A stretch of DNA of 64,000 nucleotides, from contig CM049310.1 in the NCBI GenBank assembly GCA_026874595.1, positions 27,081,058 through 27,145,057 of the forward strand, written 5' to 3'. Positions 12,401 through 27,400 of this stretch are shown in pieces. Position 1 is the stretch's first letter, and each line of letters opens with the position of its first letter. Under the pieces are notes generated by a model, which was not told the DNA's origin, did no database searches, and worked only from the letters and a program-made list of their open reading frames with translations. Position numbers and translations under genes: made by a program. This stretch comes from Sipunculus nudus. Its lineage: Eukaryota > Annelida > Sipuncula > Golfingiida > Sipunculidae.

Positions 12401-15400
12401 CCTATACATGGCGCGATGTCTTCTTGCCGGACCTCATGACTCCACCTCCAGTTTGTGTTGGCCCCACACTCCTCAAAAAGGTTTGGCGTCTCCAGATGTT
12501 CGTATCCAGGGTTACACTTGACCTGGCATCTCCTTGTGTTTGTGACCCGAATAACATTGCACACAGCGCCACCGTTGTCTGGTTTTGGGAAATCTACACA
12601 TTTATATTTCTCTGAAAGCATTGAAGCATAGCACCTTATGAACCTTGACACACTTGGTCATCAAAAGTGGTGCATGTCTGTTTCTAAATATATCGGGCTG
12701 TTTGTTTGTTCTGTCTATCAGATTTTTACTATTTATACAAATATCAATGAAAGAGTGCAAATTGAGAGCAAATTATTCTAATCTATCAACAGAAGCTCAG
12801 ATGTTATCTTGATCAAACGATATAATAAAAAATATATATATTCATAATCATGACGGAACATGGTCCTTTGTTAGCATTTTCTTACAGAGTTTACAGAGTG
12901 GGATATTTTCATTAGCATATATACAGAGCCAGAAATAAGGACATGTACAGTATAGTGCTGAAAATATTCTTCTGCTATGGGGTAAACAGTTTGATCAATC
13001 TGGAACCGTTTGTTAAGATAGAAGAGATGTGTATATTACCGAAGCAGCTGAGCTTGTCCTTTGGATCCACAATGAAACCCGGGATTTCACATTCACACCG
13101 GTAGGAGCCTGCGATGTTTCTACACTTATGTTCACATCTTCCATTTGCTGCGGCGCATTCGTCAATATCTATGGGGAAGATAAATAATATATAATAAAAT
13201 TCGATACAGTAAATTATAGACTAATTGTCTTATTGAACAGGAGGAGTGAAGTGGTCTGATTAAGACTCGATGGACCGTTTCCAGAACACTTATTGCATGT
13301 AACGATATAATAGTCCGCTGTCTGGGTCCAGTAGGCCAGTTTGACGGGTTTAGTTATATTGAATTTTACACAAGCCAGGGGCTCCGACAGAATCCTGCCT
13401 TAAAAATAAAATCTTTTTTGACATAACATAATAAAATCATCCATGAAAAGGAACACGGACACTTAAGTCAAAAGGTTTTATTTAATCATTTGGCTTAAAG
13501 ATGATTGACAGGAAATTCAAAGCCAGGGTACAAGTAGGGAACTAAAAACAAAGAAACATGGTCTATTTGGCTACTACGCTCCTGAGGCAGCGGAAATCTT
13601 GCGCTTCTAAAGAAGCTATTGATTTTCCCGCTGCCTGGATTGACCGTTTATGATACATTTAGATACTGGGTCGTGGTTCGTAGTCTGGCAGCTAACCAAA
13701 TGCCAGTTAAAAAACACTTGAAAGGAATCATGGTTCCGCGCATAGCTGCGCTTCAAGTGCGCTTCAAGTGCACTCAAGTGGTTACTCTTAGTAAAAAAAA
13801 TAGTCGAATTTTAATTGCTCCCTCTACGTTCTCGCATCATCGACCGATTTGATTATGACATTGCGGCTATGTTAGCGTATCGATGTATCCATTTGCCAGC
13901 AAAACGGAAACCAGCCAGCGAGGTGTGCAGGGAACCTATGTTGTTTCATTTCGTTTGAATTACATCTTAACGCTCGAGCATCTTATGTACACAAGGACCT
14001 GTGAAAAACCACATGTGCGGCCATTCTCTCTGAGCCTGTGGCCTGTTCAATGTGGCGATGAGCTGTCACTCAAAATGAAATGAACAACATGGGCTCCGTG
14101 TATTCCTCGCTTGGCTGGTAAACCGTTTTGTCTTCCAACACAGGGTCTCATCTGATTGGACCAAAATACAGTGCTCCCCTCTGGTGTAGCGTTCAGGATT
14201 CAAGGTCAAAACAAACAGCGCTTACGATATAGGTAGTCGGCCAATAGGTGAAGCGCTGTGTAAAGAGCTTATTTAGCCACAAGGATTGGAAAGATGCTGC
14301 AGCCTTAAGATATTAAAGGGATGGTTTTGTTACCATTGTCAATCAAAGTTTAGGTGAAAAGAACGCTGCTAAGTATTTAAAAGACGATTAAAAGAAAGAG
14401 CCGGTCAGCCTTGTCAGAAGATAACCGGCCACTTCGAAGAGTATAGGACTGGTTCCGCTGCTAGTCTTTTTACATGTGTATTTTGCAGTGTATAATGCCA
14501 TGTGTACTATTCTGTCAATTGACAAACCAGTTTCATGCAGTGGTTTTGATCTACTGATGTGCAAGCTACGGTTTGTAAGAAGCTGAGGTGTATTAGAAAT
14601 GATGGTGTGATGACGGTATGTCATATGTTTTCCATTAAGCAGCACACGTTAAAGTTTTAATTATGTATGGATCTCGTATACTTTTCCGACGGTGAATAAA
14701 TCTGTTTCACTTTTTTGCTCTTAATCACGTGACATGTATATTATTTAGTAAAAAATATTCAATAAAATGTTGCATGTGCAAATCCTGTTATTTCCCAAAA
14801 CTGAATAAATTTTTAAAGATTTAAAATGATTTTACTTATTTAAAACTATATTCCTCAGCCAAGTTGAATTGACTAATAAGTTGACTTATTAGTATATTAT
14901 TTGTGCGGCAATACATGCTTTCTATTCTGAACAGTAATATAGTAAGTGGAGACAAATATTAACAGTGTCCAACAGCTTTGTTGGTTTTAATGTAAGAAAG
15001 ATGGACAACTCACCGCTACACGGTCCTCCCGGCGGCCCATTGTATCCGATGTTACACACACAGCCACGCTTCATCTGAGCTGGTTTCGTCGTGTGACTGT
15101 TAGGGGGACATTTTTCACATTTATTTGAGCTGGCTTTGTAAGTATTCTGCAAACACGCTGAAAATATAAAATAAGTTCAGACATTAGAAGGAAGATACCA
15201 CTAGCACGGATTTTGTGTAAAGAAGCCTCTACTATTTAGTCACCAGCGTGACAGCCAGTTTGTCAACGTTTAACTTTACGCGAGGGAATTGTCTAATTAT
15301 ACTTTGAAAGAAAAATACTTGATTGAACCCAAAAATTAAAAAAAATAATTATTCTTAAATTATACAAAATTCCAATCTGTTACCACTCAATAAACTGAGA

Positions 15401-18400
15401 TTATGAAGAGGTAAACCCATCAAACACACCGGGTGTCAAAGGCGTGGTACTGCACCAATTAACCCCGATGCCACTATTGACAATTGACAAGTAATTTCTA
15501 CTGAAGCGGAAACAGTACGGATACATGTCATAAAATTATCGTAAAACTTTTCATACTTTAGCTGACCTGCACATATTGGTTGAGCCCCTGACCATGATCC
15601 CTGCGGACTGCACTGTCGTCCGCTGTCCCCGCTGCCAAGGATGTAACCGTCAATACAATCAAATATGCATGCGCCGTTCGCACGAGTGTTACAGGTTGTT
15701 ATTTTACCATTCTTCGGTATGGACAAGGCGGGGCATCGAATTTCTGTATAAATAGAAGATAATGGCATTTGTTTTCACTGATAATGACACTACTCTGATA
15801 TGAATATAATTGAAAATAATAAAAATATAATTCGATACTTTATATATTGACACAACATATCTGGAAACTGGCAACAAACTGGCGAAATAGGTCTAATATT
15901 TTCTTATATGGTGTTCTAGCAAGTACGTAATCGTTATTTTCTGTTAAGAGAGGACACACTGTCTTATATTAAATGACCTTGACATGGGCCGCCCGGGGGT
16001 CCTCTGTAGGTGGCGTCACACTCGCATAGTTTGGCGTCAACGCTGGCCATGTTCTTGGTGTGGGTGTTTGCCGGACACTTCGTGCACGAGGTGAGGGTGT
16101 TGCTGCCCGCCTTGTAGCTGTTCTTGGTGCACGCTATTAAAACGATAATGACAGATAAACCATGGGTTTTTCTACACAGAAAATTATATAAAAATGTTTA
16201 TATATCAAATCAAGGAACCCCGATGAGACGATGTGCGGTGCCCGTCAGAGAGCCACTCTTTTACATGCCGTGTGTAGGTTCAATATAATGCCTTCGTGCA
16301 AGTAATTTTAGGAATTCATTTGGCAACATCCATGTCCGTAAAAAAACCCGACAAATCTACAAAAAACCTGATGTCAATTTAACAGCTGCATGTTCGGGAT
16401 AACCCTTTTATTGTCAAAATGTGAAATTGTGGCCAGCTTTCAAATCCTGACTGAAGACAAGGTGATGCCCTCAATCAGCTAAGTGTAACTTTACAACTTA
16501 ATCATTATAGACCTCAGCCATCCATATAACTTCTCTCTATAATCTATTATCTTATAAGTCTAATGACTTCCATACGAAGACAAGCTTACCTGTACAGGTA
16601 GGTTTCCCGGCGGACCACTTCTTGCTGGCCTGACACGTAACAGTACTTGCGCCAGTCATGTAGTATCCAGGTAAGCACTGGTAGGTGACCTTGCTCAGGT
16701 AGGTGTTAGTGTTACCAAGTTTGACCCCGTTACTGGGTCTCCCGGGGTCACCGCACGACACAGCTGGGCACGATAAAAACACAAACATTACAACAGACTG
16801 GAGATTTAGCCAGGTTCTAATAATATGAGGAACGAAGGACGCCAATGAATTACTGTTTCACAAATATGAAATAAAACGCATACTTACGATTACACGCGGG
16901 CTGATTACCTGTCCACGTGCCCGCGGGACCTGACCCCCCACATGACCTCCTTGGATCCCCGTTCAACTGGTAACCTTGGTGACACGTGTATGTCGCCACC
17001 TGGCCATACACCGGGACAGCGGCAGTACCTTGGTTCACTGCGCCGTTAGAGGGCGCCTGTAGCTTGGAACACGTGATTCCTGTAGTGGACAAAAGACATC
17101 TAACGTTATGTATCTAAGTCATTTTAGATACACTCAAACACTGTGAAGTGCTACTTTCGTTAAACTGAGAATGAACAACGCCATAAAAGAAGGCAAAACG
17201 TGTGTGTGTGTGGGGGGGGGGGGGGGTACATATTGGACGCAAATAGTATACATTATTGTATCCATGGGTATATAGTTAAAGCTAGAAATGAAGCTTACGG
17301 ACTAATATAACGAGATTGCATGTGATGGTAGTTTTCATGTGATAATATAACATTGTATATGACATGAATACTCACGATTACAGGTGGCTGCAGACCCATC
17401 CCATTTCCCGGACGCCTGGCACGTGCGCTTTGTCGACCCCTGCTGGTAGTAACCGGTACTACAGGAAAATGTGGCAACACTTCCAAAAACAGGGCTGGCA
17501 GGGATGTTAATTGAACCGCCACTAGGAGCCGCTAGTTTCTGGCACGGGACAGCTATAAGCGGATCACAATTAATCAGATATACCATACTTAGATACATTT
17601 AAGATAAATTGTTTTAGTAGTAAGCAATATGGTGGGATATTATTGTTGCATTTATTAAGCGAAGTAATGTTAACTCCGAATGGAGGCTATGTTTACTTAA
17701 TGTGTTTTGTTCACTCTCCGTTGTTATGTTCATTTTCCATGGAAGCTAAGACTGCTGTCTAGGAAAGTCGTTTACTTTGCACGGAGGTTACCTAAATTCT
17801 GGACGTAGATTTTAAATGTTTACTCTGCACGGAGATCTAACCTACTCATAACGTAGGTTAGTAATGCTTGCTCTGCACGGAGGTTATCTTTCCTCTGCAC
17901 GTAGGTTATAAATGTTTACACTGCAAGGAGTTACGTTAACTCTGCATGTAGGTCATAAACGTTCGCTCTGCACGGAGTTACTAGTAGTTACTAATAGTTG
18001 CTGCGAGTTTCCATGTTCACCTACGCTGACAAGTTGGCCGGGCGCCGCTCCACTTTCCATTTGCCCCACACACCAGTCTAGCCGTCCCGGATAACCGGTA
18101 TCCATTGTTACATGTGTACACCACAGCCTTGCCGTATGTAAAGTCACTTCCGGTGCGAGAACCGTGCGCGGTAACCCCAGGGTTAGAGCATTTAATAACT
18201 AAAATACAAAGAACAGGCAAACGTTTCATCAGCTTTCAGCTTATATTTATCTTCTCTCTGACAATAATTTTGGTCATTGGTTTTAATTCTTTGTCCATGA
18301 GGGCTTAAAAATGTAACTATTCAATAAACGTGATGAATGATTTGTTGATTTCTTTTGTAATATACACCACGGAATAATTTATGATTAATGTAATGCTTAA

Positions 18401-21400
18401 CAATATTCTCTAATCATGAAAGTGCTCACACTTCAAATTGTAAAAATTTTAAGACTTTTTACATGGTGGCGATATATGACATATATTTATACATGCCGAC
18501 ATATGTTTTACAAGCTACTTGGAACACTTAGAAAGACACACATACACATATATTTGTGTCCTTTCCTGTCTACGCTTTTTGCACAGCGCTTAACCTATAG
18601 GCCTACTACCTATATCGTTAGAGCTGTTTGTTTTGACCTCAAGTGACAGACACGAAAAATCACATGGCACCATCAGTCGAGGATTACATAATTTCTCGGT
18701 GTGGGATTTCCACTTCCATACGCCCCGCTCTTTTCGTTTCGCGGCCTCGATATAAGAGCCCCCTCCCCGCATCATTACGAAATCCTATATACGCCCTTGC
18801 CTAATTATGAGAATAAAACCTCTAATATAGTATCTACAAATGGATTGGATTATAAACCTGTCCACATTTACTACCTTCGTAACATATGACATTAATTAGA
18901 CAGGTCGAATTTAGACATTAATATGAATTTAAATAGTATTGTAAAATGTACTTTTTACTTTGTTTTATCTCGTCACAAGAGTGCACTCACTGTGACACTG
19001 AGGGACGGTGTTGCTCCACTGCCCGTTGTTCTGACAGGTCCTGCTAGATCGCCCCACCAGTCTGTACCCGCTGCTGCACGTGAACCTGGCCACGGTGTTG
19101 TAGATAATGGAGCTGGAATATGGGGATACCGTGCCGTGAATTGGTTTCCCGGGAAACCCACAGGTCACCCCTGGAGAAACAAATGTATTTTATTCATAAA
19201 GCTGTTTGAAGATATAAACAAGCAAAACAAAGGTATCTGATGAAGGTATTGCCGTCTGGTCTGTCTGTCTGTCTGTCTTTTTGTAATTCTATCCGGACCT
19301 TTTCTTACTTCAAATCTACAGCATTTACATTTGCAATTTCGACAACAGATGCACCCAGTACGTCTCTACAATATCCTCCAAAATAACCCGGATGCCGAAT
19401 CAAGATTCTAAAGAATTCTCAGATTTAAACATTGTAGTTCACTCTTCACTCCCCAGATGGCAGCGGGGAGAGGGTCCCCAGTCTCTTTTGGTCTGGTCGT
19501 GTTTAATGCCTTGAGAGTCATAAAAACTTAACCCTAATATTAAGTGTCCTTCATCGTTATAAAAGTGTACTCAGTTTTACTAACTGTGTTCACAGCACGT
19601 TCCCTTGAAACCGGCCTGGCAGTTACATCGTCCCGGCTGGGCGGCTCCTCCGTTGTGGCAGAACCGGTTACATGCTGTCGATTCACTGCTAGGGCCGGGA
19701 CAGCCGTGAGTGTTCACCCAAGCCACGCAAGCATGAAGCGGTCTGCGCTGACGGCTTCTGGTCTTCAAACCGTTGTTGCCACAGGGGGCGCTGCAGCCGG
19801 TCCAACCACCCCATGCTGCCCAACATTTCTTTGGACATGTGCTGAAGGAATGATATTAAAATGAATGAAAAACGTGAGGAGAGTAAGGAGCATGTTGCTT
19901 TACTATTTCTATTAACGATATACCTGTTATAAAGATGTTATTTACGTGTTTAGTCTTTAGCTGTTTTATAATAATCAGGGAATAAATCAGGTAGCTTAAT
20001 ATTGCGGATTCCGGACCATACCATTATAAAGTTATGACACTTTTTTATATCTTTGTTCCCTTCCGTAAATTAGGCCCCTGTTCCGCGTTCCATGTTAGAT
20101 TCCGATCCGTGTTTAAGGCCAGCCCCGGAAGACTCCCCAGGAGGTGTGAGTGAGGCCTTTGTTTTGACTTTGCCGAACTGATTTCAAAGGGCCGAAGCAA
20201 ACTGAATGCTTGGCTTGGTGGCATCACGTCTGTAGGCTCTCAAAATTATGCTAAAGGAGCGCACAGGGCTGGGGTCTTGACCACAGCAACCTGTAGCTGC
20301 TTAACAAAACGGAAAACATATTCAGTCAGTCAGCTAGTCAAATCAGCTAGTTTACACATCGATTGTACAACTTCACCTTGAATAAAGATTATACAGTATC
20401 GCTATTCGACTTGTGATCCCGGCATATCATACCCATGAATTCGACATGCAGCTTGTCAAACAAACGCAAAATGGCAGCCCCCATGAGAAGATTCGACAAA
20501 CTGGGAGAAGTATACCTGTTAGAGTTCGTCTTTTGCTTGATATAAAGCGCAAACGTTTATCACTCTTACATCATTCTCCTCTTTAACAGACAGAAAGAAA
20601 ACTATATATATATCCTGTTACAACAGAATTGTCACGCCTCTTTTAAATCCTCCATAGGTCTTGACGCTCAGCTGATTTTTTCTATTTTTCATAATGTGGG
20701 TCCTGTGATCAGTTTGAAGCCAACTTGCCTACCCAAACTGGAGTTATTATCCATATACTAATTTGTGAATGGATGGGCCCTGTGACCTAGACCTTTGACC
20801 CAGTGATCCCAAAATCAAAAGGAACCTTCCCCTATTGGCAGGTGCGCCACGGGAAAGACGGAAGATTTGGGACGAAAAGTTTAAAATGAATCCACAATCT
20901 TTTCAAAGATGTGGGTCCTGTGACCTTGACCTTTAATCTCATGTCCCCAAATTCAATAAGGTTCGTACGTTAGTATTTGACCATATATAAGTTAGATTTG
21001 AAACCGATATTTCAGCAAAAACTGGAGTTATCATCTGGAAATTAATTAGTTGACAGATGGCCCCAATGACCTTGACCTTTGACCTTGGGATCCCCAAATC
21101 CAAAGGTTTCTTCCACTATTAGCAGGTTAGCAGTATCTGGAAGATGGAAGGTTTGGGATGAAAAGTTTGGCTTAAAATTCATCCACAATCTTTATAAAGA
21201 AGTGGACCCTGTGACCTTGACCTTTGACTTCATGACCCTAATATGAAAAGGGTTTTTACGTTACTGATGGGTCATATATCAGTCAAGATTGAAACCAATA
21301 TGACAATCCTAACTGGAATCATTATCCAGAAACAAATATGTGGACAGATGACCCCTGTGATCATGGATTTTGACCTTGTGACCCCAAAATCAATCAGGTT

Positions 21401-24400
21401 CTTCCCCTATTGGCAGGTCGGCTATATGGGAATGGTTTATGAGCTTTGTCAAAATGTGTGACCTGTGATCAGTTTGAAACCAACTTGTCTGCTCAAACTG
21501 GAGTTATTATCCATAAACTAATTTGTGAATGGATGGGCCCTGTGTCCTAGACCTTTGATCCAGTGATCCCAAAATCAAAAGGAACCTTCTCCTATTGGCA
21601 GGTGCGCCACGTAGAAGATGGAAGGTTTGGGATGAAAAGTTTAAAATGTATCCACAATCTTTTTAAAGATTTGGTTCCTGTGATCTTCACCTTTAATCTC
21701 ATGACCCCAAAATCAAAACAGTTATTATTTTAGTATTGGGCCATATATAAATCAAGTTTGAAACCGATATTTCAGTAAAAACTGGAGTTATCATCTGGAA
21801 ACAAATTTGAAGGGCATACAGAAAAACGAACAGACAAACAGACAGGGTGATTAATATAGAGCATCCGCTTATTCAAGCGGGGCCCTAATAAACATCACAA
21901 ACTTTCAGGACACAAATAAAACCACGTTTGCAAATCTGATAGTATCAATATAATATGACAGTCACATCATAAAGGAAAGAATGCATCAAACATTAAAAAA
22001 TACAGGTGGTGCCACCAGTCTTCAGGAACTGAAGAAACTAATCATAATCTATAAACACACCAGGTTTCAGGACACTGGTTGAAACCACGGCTGAGAAACG
22101 GGCATAACTGCTGTCATTTTACTGTATTTCAGAAAAAATCGTAAAATTAGGAAAAAAAATACAGGTGGCACCGCCCGTTTTCGGGAATTGACAAAACTAG
22201 TCATGGTCAATATTCAGGGCAAGATTCATGGCAATCCGTGGATAAATTATCAAGATAATGCAGCTTTTGTATCAAATTTTTAATTATTCTGGAGGTCACT
22301 TACAAGCCCAATAGCTCGGAGGATATAGGTTGCACTAGCCAAATTTTAAGTTTCCAAGGAGATTTGTTATTGACCTCCCTGGATGTTTACTTAGAAGTTT
22401 CAAGGTCCAGCCGTTACGATTGTTGCTCTGCTAACGGCCAGACGGACGACGGACAAAGCGGCATTCCTGTACCTCATATGACTTTCATTCAGCTGAGCTC
22501 AAAAGAGATTTATATTCTCACGGGTCTATTGCCTTGTATTACTAATAGGTTTTTATTCATGTATACAGAGATAAAGAAGATTTCTGTAATCCATGGATCA
22601 CACAACAGGAACTTGTCCCTGCTTCTTTCTCTCTTTCTCATATAAACTTTGTATAATATCATCCTACGTTAAGGCTGTATACCTGGAGTTCCTTGCTCTG
22701 TAAGACGCCTCCATACTTCTGTCTCTTTTTCTGATAATAACTGAGTGGTAAAACGCTTGGCTATCTCCGCTGGCGACCCGGGTTCGATCCCCCGGCGTGG
22801 CTATGAGAGTGGGTTGTAGTTGCCCGTCTAAGGCCGGTGGTTTTCTACGGGTTCTCCGGTTTCCTCCACCTCTGCAGACTACCGAACGCCATCACCGGAG
22901 CCATGGAGAGTGCCTCGATTAGTTATAATAACTATTTGTACAATCCATGTAAAATAAATAAGTTTATATTTTATATTTTCTGTGAGACCCCTCCCTGCTT
23001 CTTTCTCTCTTTCTGATACAAACTATGTATAATAATATTCTACGTTAAGACTGTATACCTGGCGAGCCATGCTCTGTGAGACGCCTCCCTGCTTCTTTCT
23101 CTCTTTCTGATATAAACTTTGTATAATAATATTCTACGTTAAGACTGTATACCTGGCGAGCCATGCTCTGTGAGACGCCTCCCTGCTTCTTTCTCTCTTT
23201 CTGATATAAACTTTGTATAATAATATTCTACGTTAAGACTGTATACCTGGCGAGCCATGCTCTGTAAGACGCCTTCCTGCTTCTTTCTGTCTTTCTGATA
23301 TAAACTTTGTATAATAATATTCTAGGTTAAGACTGTATACCTGGCGAGCCATGCCCTGTGAGACGCCTCCCTGCTTCTTTCTCTCTTTCTGATATAAACT
23401 TTGTATAATAATATTTAACGTTAAGACTGTCTACCTGGCGAGCCATGCTCTGTGAGACGCCTCCCTGCTTCTTTCTGTCTTTCTGATAAAAACTTTGTAT
23501 AATATTAATATTTTACGTTAAGGTTGTAAACCTGGCGAGCCATGCTCTGTGAGACGCCTCCCTGCTTCTTTCTCTCTTTCTGATATAAACTTTGTATAAT
23601 AATATTATACGTTAAGACTGTATACCTGGCGAGCCATGCTCTGTGAGACGCCTCCCTGCTTCTTTCTTTCTTTCTGATAAAAACTTTGTATAATAATATT
23701 CTGCGTTAAGACTGTATACCTGGCGAGCCATGCTCTGTGAGACGCCTCCTTGCTTCTTTCTGTCTTTCTGATAAAAACTTTGTATAATAATATTCTACGT
23801 TAAGACTGTATACCTGGCGAGCCATGCTCTGTGAGACGCCTCCCTGCTTCTTTCTTTCTTTCTGATAAAAACTTTGTATAATAATATTCTACGTTAAGAC
23901 TGTATACCTGGCGAGCCATGCTCTGTGAGACGCCTCCCTGCTTCTTTCTCTCTTTCTGATATAAACTTTGTATAATAATATTCTACGTTAAGACTGTATA
24001 CCTGGCGAGCCATGCTCTGTGAGACGCCTCCCTGCTTCTTTCTCTCTTTCTGATATAAACTTTGTATAATAATATTCTACGTTAAGACTGTATACCTGGC
24101 GAGCCATGCTCTGTGAGACGCCTCCCTGCTTCTTTCTCTCTTTCTGATATAAACTTTGTATAATAATATTCTACGTTAAGACTGTATACCTGGCGAGCCA
24201 TGCTCTTTGAGACGCCTCCCTGCTTCTTTCTCTCTTTCTGATATAAACTTTGTATAATAATATTCTAGGTTAAGACTGTATACCTGGCGAGCCATGCTCT
24301 GTGAGACGCCTCCCTGCTTCTTTCTCTCTTTCTGATATAAACTTTATATAATAATATTCTAGGTTAAGACTGTATACCTGGCGAGCCATGCTCTGTGAGA

Positions 24401-27400
24401 CGCCTCCCTGCTTCTTTCTGTCTTTCTGATATAAACTTTGTATAATAATATTCTACGTTAAGACTGTATACCTGGCGAGCCATGCTCTGTGAGACGCCTC
24501 CCTGCTTCTTTCTGTCTTTCTGATATAAACGTTGTATAATAATATTCTACGTTAAGACTGTATACCTGGCGAGCCATGCTCTGTGAGACGCCTCCCTGCT
24601 TCTTTCTGTCTTTCTGACATAAACTTTGTATAATAATATTCTACGTTAAGACTGTATACCTGGCGAGCCATGCTCTGTGAGACGCCTCCCTGCTTCTTTC
24701 TCTCTTTCTGATATAAACTTTGTATAATAATATTCTACGTATACTTGGCGAGCCATGCTCTGTGAGACGCCTTCCTGCTTCTTTCTGTCTTTCTGATATA
24801 AACTTTGTATAATAATATTCTACGTTAAGACTGTATACCTGGCGAGCCATGCTCTGTGAGACGCCTTGCTGCTTCTTTCTGTCTTTCTGATATAAACTTT
24901 GTATAATAATATTCTAGGTTAAGTCTGTATACCTGGCGAGCCATGCTCTGTGAGACGCCTCCCTGCTTCTTTCTGTCTTTCTGATATAAACTTTGTATAA
25001 TAATATTCTACGTTAAGACTGTATACCTGGCGAGCCATGCTCTGTGAGACGCCTCCCTGCTTCTTTCTCTCTTTCTGATATAAACTTTGTATAATAATAT
25101 TCTACGTTAAGACTGTATACCTGGCGAGCCATGCTCTGTGAGACGCCTTCCTGCTTCTTTCTCTCTTTCTGATATAAACTTTGTATAATAATATTCTAGG
25201 TTAAGACTGTATACCTGGCGAGCCATGCTCTGTGAGACGCCTCCCTGCTTCTTTCTCTCTTTCTGATATAAACTTTGTATAATAATATTTATCGTTAAGA
25301 CTGTCTACCTGGCGAGACATGCTCTGTGAGACGCCTCCCTGCTTCTTTCTGTCTTTCTGATAAAAACTTTGTATAATATTAATATTTTACGTTAAGGTTG
25401 TAAACCTGGCGAGCCATGCTCTGTGAGACGCCTCCCTGCTTCTTTCTCTCTTTCTGATATAAACTTTGTATAATAATATTATACGTTAAGACTGTATACC
25501 TGGCGAGCCATGCTCTGTGAGACGCCTCCCTGCTTCTTTCTTTCTTTCTGATAAAAACTTTGTATAATAATATTCTACGTTAAGACTGTATACCTGGCCA
25601 GCCATGCTCTGTGAGACGCCTCCTTGCTTCTTTCTGTCTTTCTGATATAAACTTTGTATAATAATATTCTACGTTAAGACTGTATACCTGGCGAGCCATG
25701 CTCTGTGAGACGCCTCCCTGCTTCTTTCTTTCTTTCTGATAAAAACTTTGTATAATAATATTCTACGTTAAGACTGTATACCTGGCGAGCCATGCTCTGT
25801 GAGACGCCTCCCTGCTTCTTTCTGTCTTTCTGATATAAACTTTGTATAATAATATTCTACGTTAAGACTGTATACCTGGCGAGCCATGCTCTGTGAGACG
25901 TCTCCCTGCTTCTTTCTCTCTTTCTAATATAAACTTTGTATTATAATATTCTACGTTAAGACTGTATACCTGGCGAGCCATGCTCTGTGAGACGCCTCCC
26001 TGCTTCTTTCTCTCTTTCTGATATAAACTTTGTATAATAATATTCTACGTTAAGACTGTATACCTGGCGAGCCATGCTCTTTGAGACGCCTCCCTGCTTC
26101 TTTCTGTCTTTCTGATATAAACTTTGTATAATAATATTCTAGGTTAAGACTGTATACCTGGCGAGCCATGCTCTGTGAGACGCCTCCCTGCTTCTTTCTC
26201 TCTTTCTGATATAAACTTTGTATAATAATATTCTACGTTAAGACTGTATACCTGGCGAGCCATGCTCTGTGAGACGCCTCCCTGCTTCTTTCTCTCTTTC
26301 TGATATAAACTTTGTATAATAATATTCTACGTTAAGGCTGTATACCTGGCGAGCCATGCTCTGTGAGACGCCTCCCTGCTTCTTTCTGTCTTTCTGATAT
26401 AAACTTTGTATAATAATATTCTACGTTAAGACTGTATACCTGGCGAGCCATGCTCTGTGAGACGCCTCCCTGCTTCTTTCTGTCTTTCTGATATAAACTT
26501 TGTATAATAATATTCTACGTTAAGACTGTATACCTGGCGAGCCATGCTCTGTGAGACGCCTCCCTGCTTCTTTCTGTCTTTCTGATATAAACTTTGTATA
26601 ATAATATTCTACGTTAAGACTGTATACCTGGCGAGCCATGCTCTGTGAGACGCCTTGCTGCTTCTTTCTGTCTTTCTGATATAAACTTTGTATAATAATA
26701 TTCTACGTTAAGACTGTATACCTGGCGAGCCATGCTCTGTGAGACGCCTCCCTGCTTCTTTCTGTCTTTCTGATATAAACTTTGTATAATAATATTCTAC
26801 GTTAAGACTGTATACCTGGCGAGCCATGCTCTGTGAGACGCCTCCCTGCTTCTTTCTCTCTTTCTGATATTAACTTTGTATAATAATATTCTACGTTAAG
26901 ACTGTATACCTGGCGAGCCATGCTCTGTGAGACGCCTCCCTGCTTCTTTCTGTCTTTCTGATATAAACTTTGTATAATAATATTCTACGTTAAGACTGTA
27001 TACCTGGCGAGCCATGCTCTGTGAGACGCCTCCCTGCTTCTTTCTGTCTTTCTGATATAAACTTTGTATAATAATATTCTACGTTAAGACTGTATACCTG
27101 GCGAGCCATGCTCTGTGAGACGCCTCCCTGCTCCTTTCTCTCTTTCTGATATAAACTTTGTATAATAATATTCTACGTTAAGACTGTATACCTGGCGAGC
27201 CATGCTCTGTGAGACGCCTCCCTGCTTCTTTCTCTCTTTCTGATATAAACTTTGTATAATAATATTCTACGTTAAGACTGTATACCTGGCGAGCCATGCT
27301 CTGTGAGACGCCTCCCTGCTTCTTTCTCTCTTTCTGATATAAACTTTGTATAATAATATTCTACGTTAAAACTGTATACCTGGCGAGCCATGCTCTGTGA

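Noticed and set aside
22741-22812. Functional tRNA gene
   Set aside because: The A and B boxes belong to a SINE family present at least four more times with the same body and tail; no complete cloverleaf.
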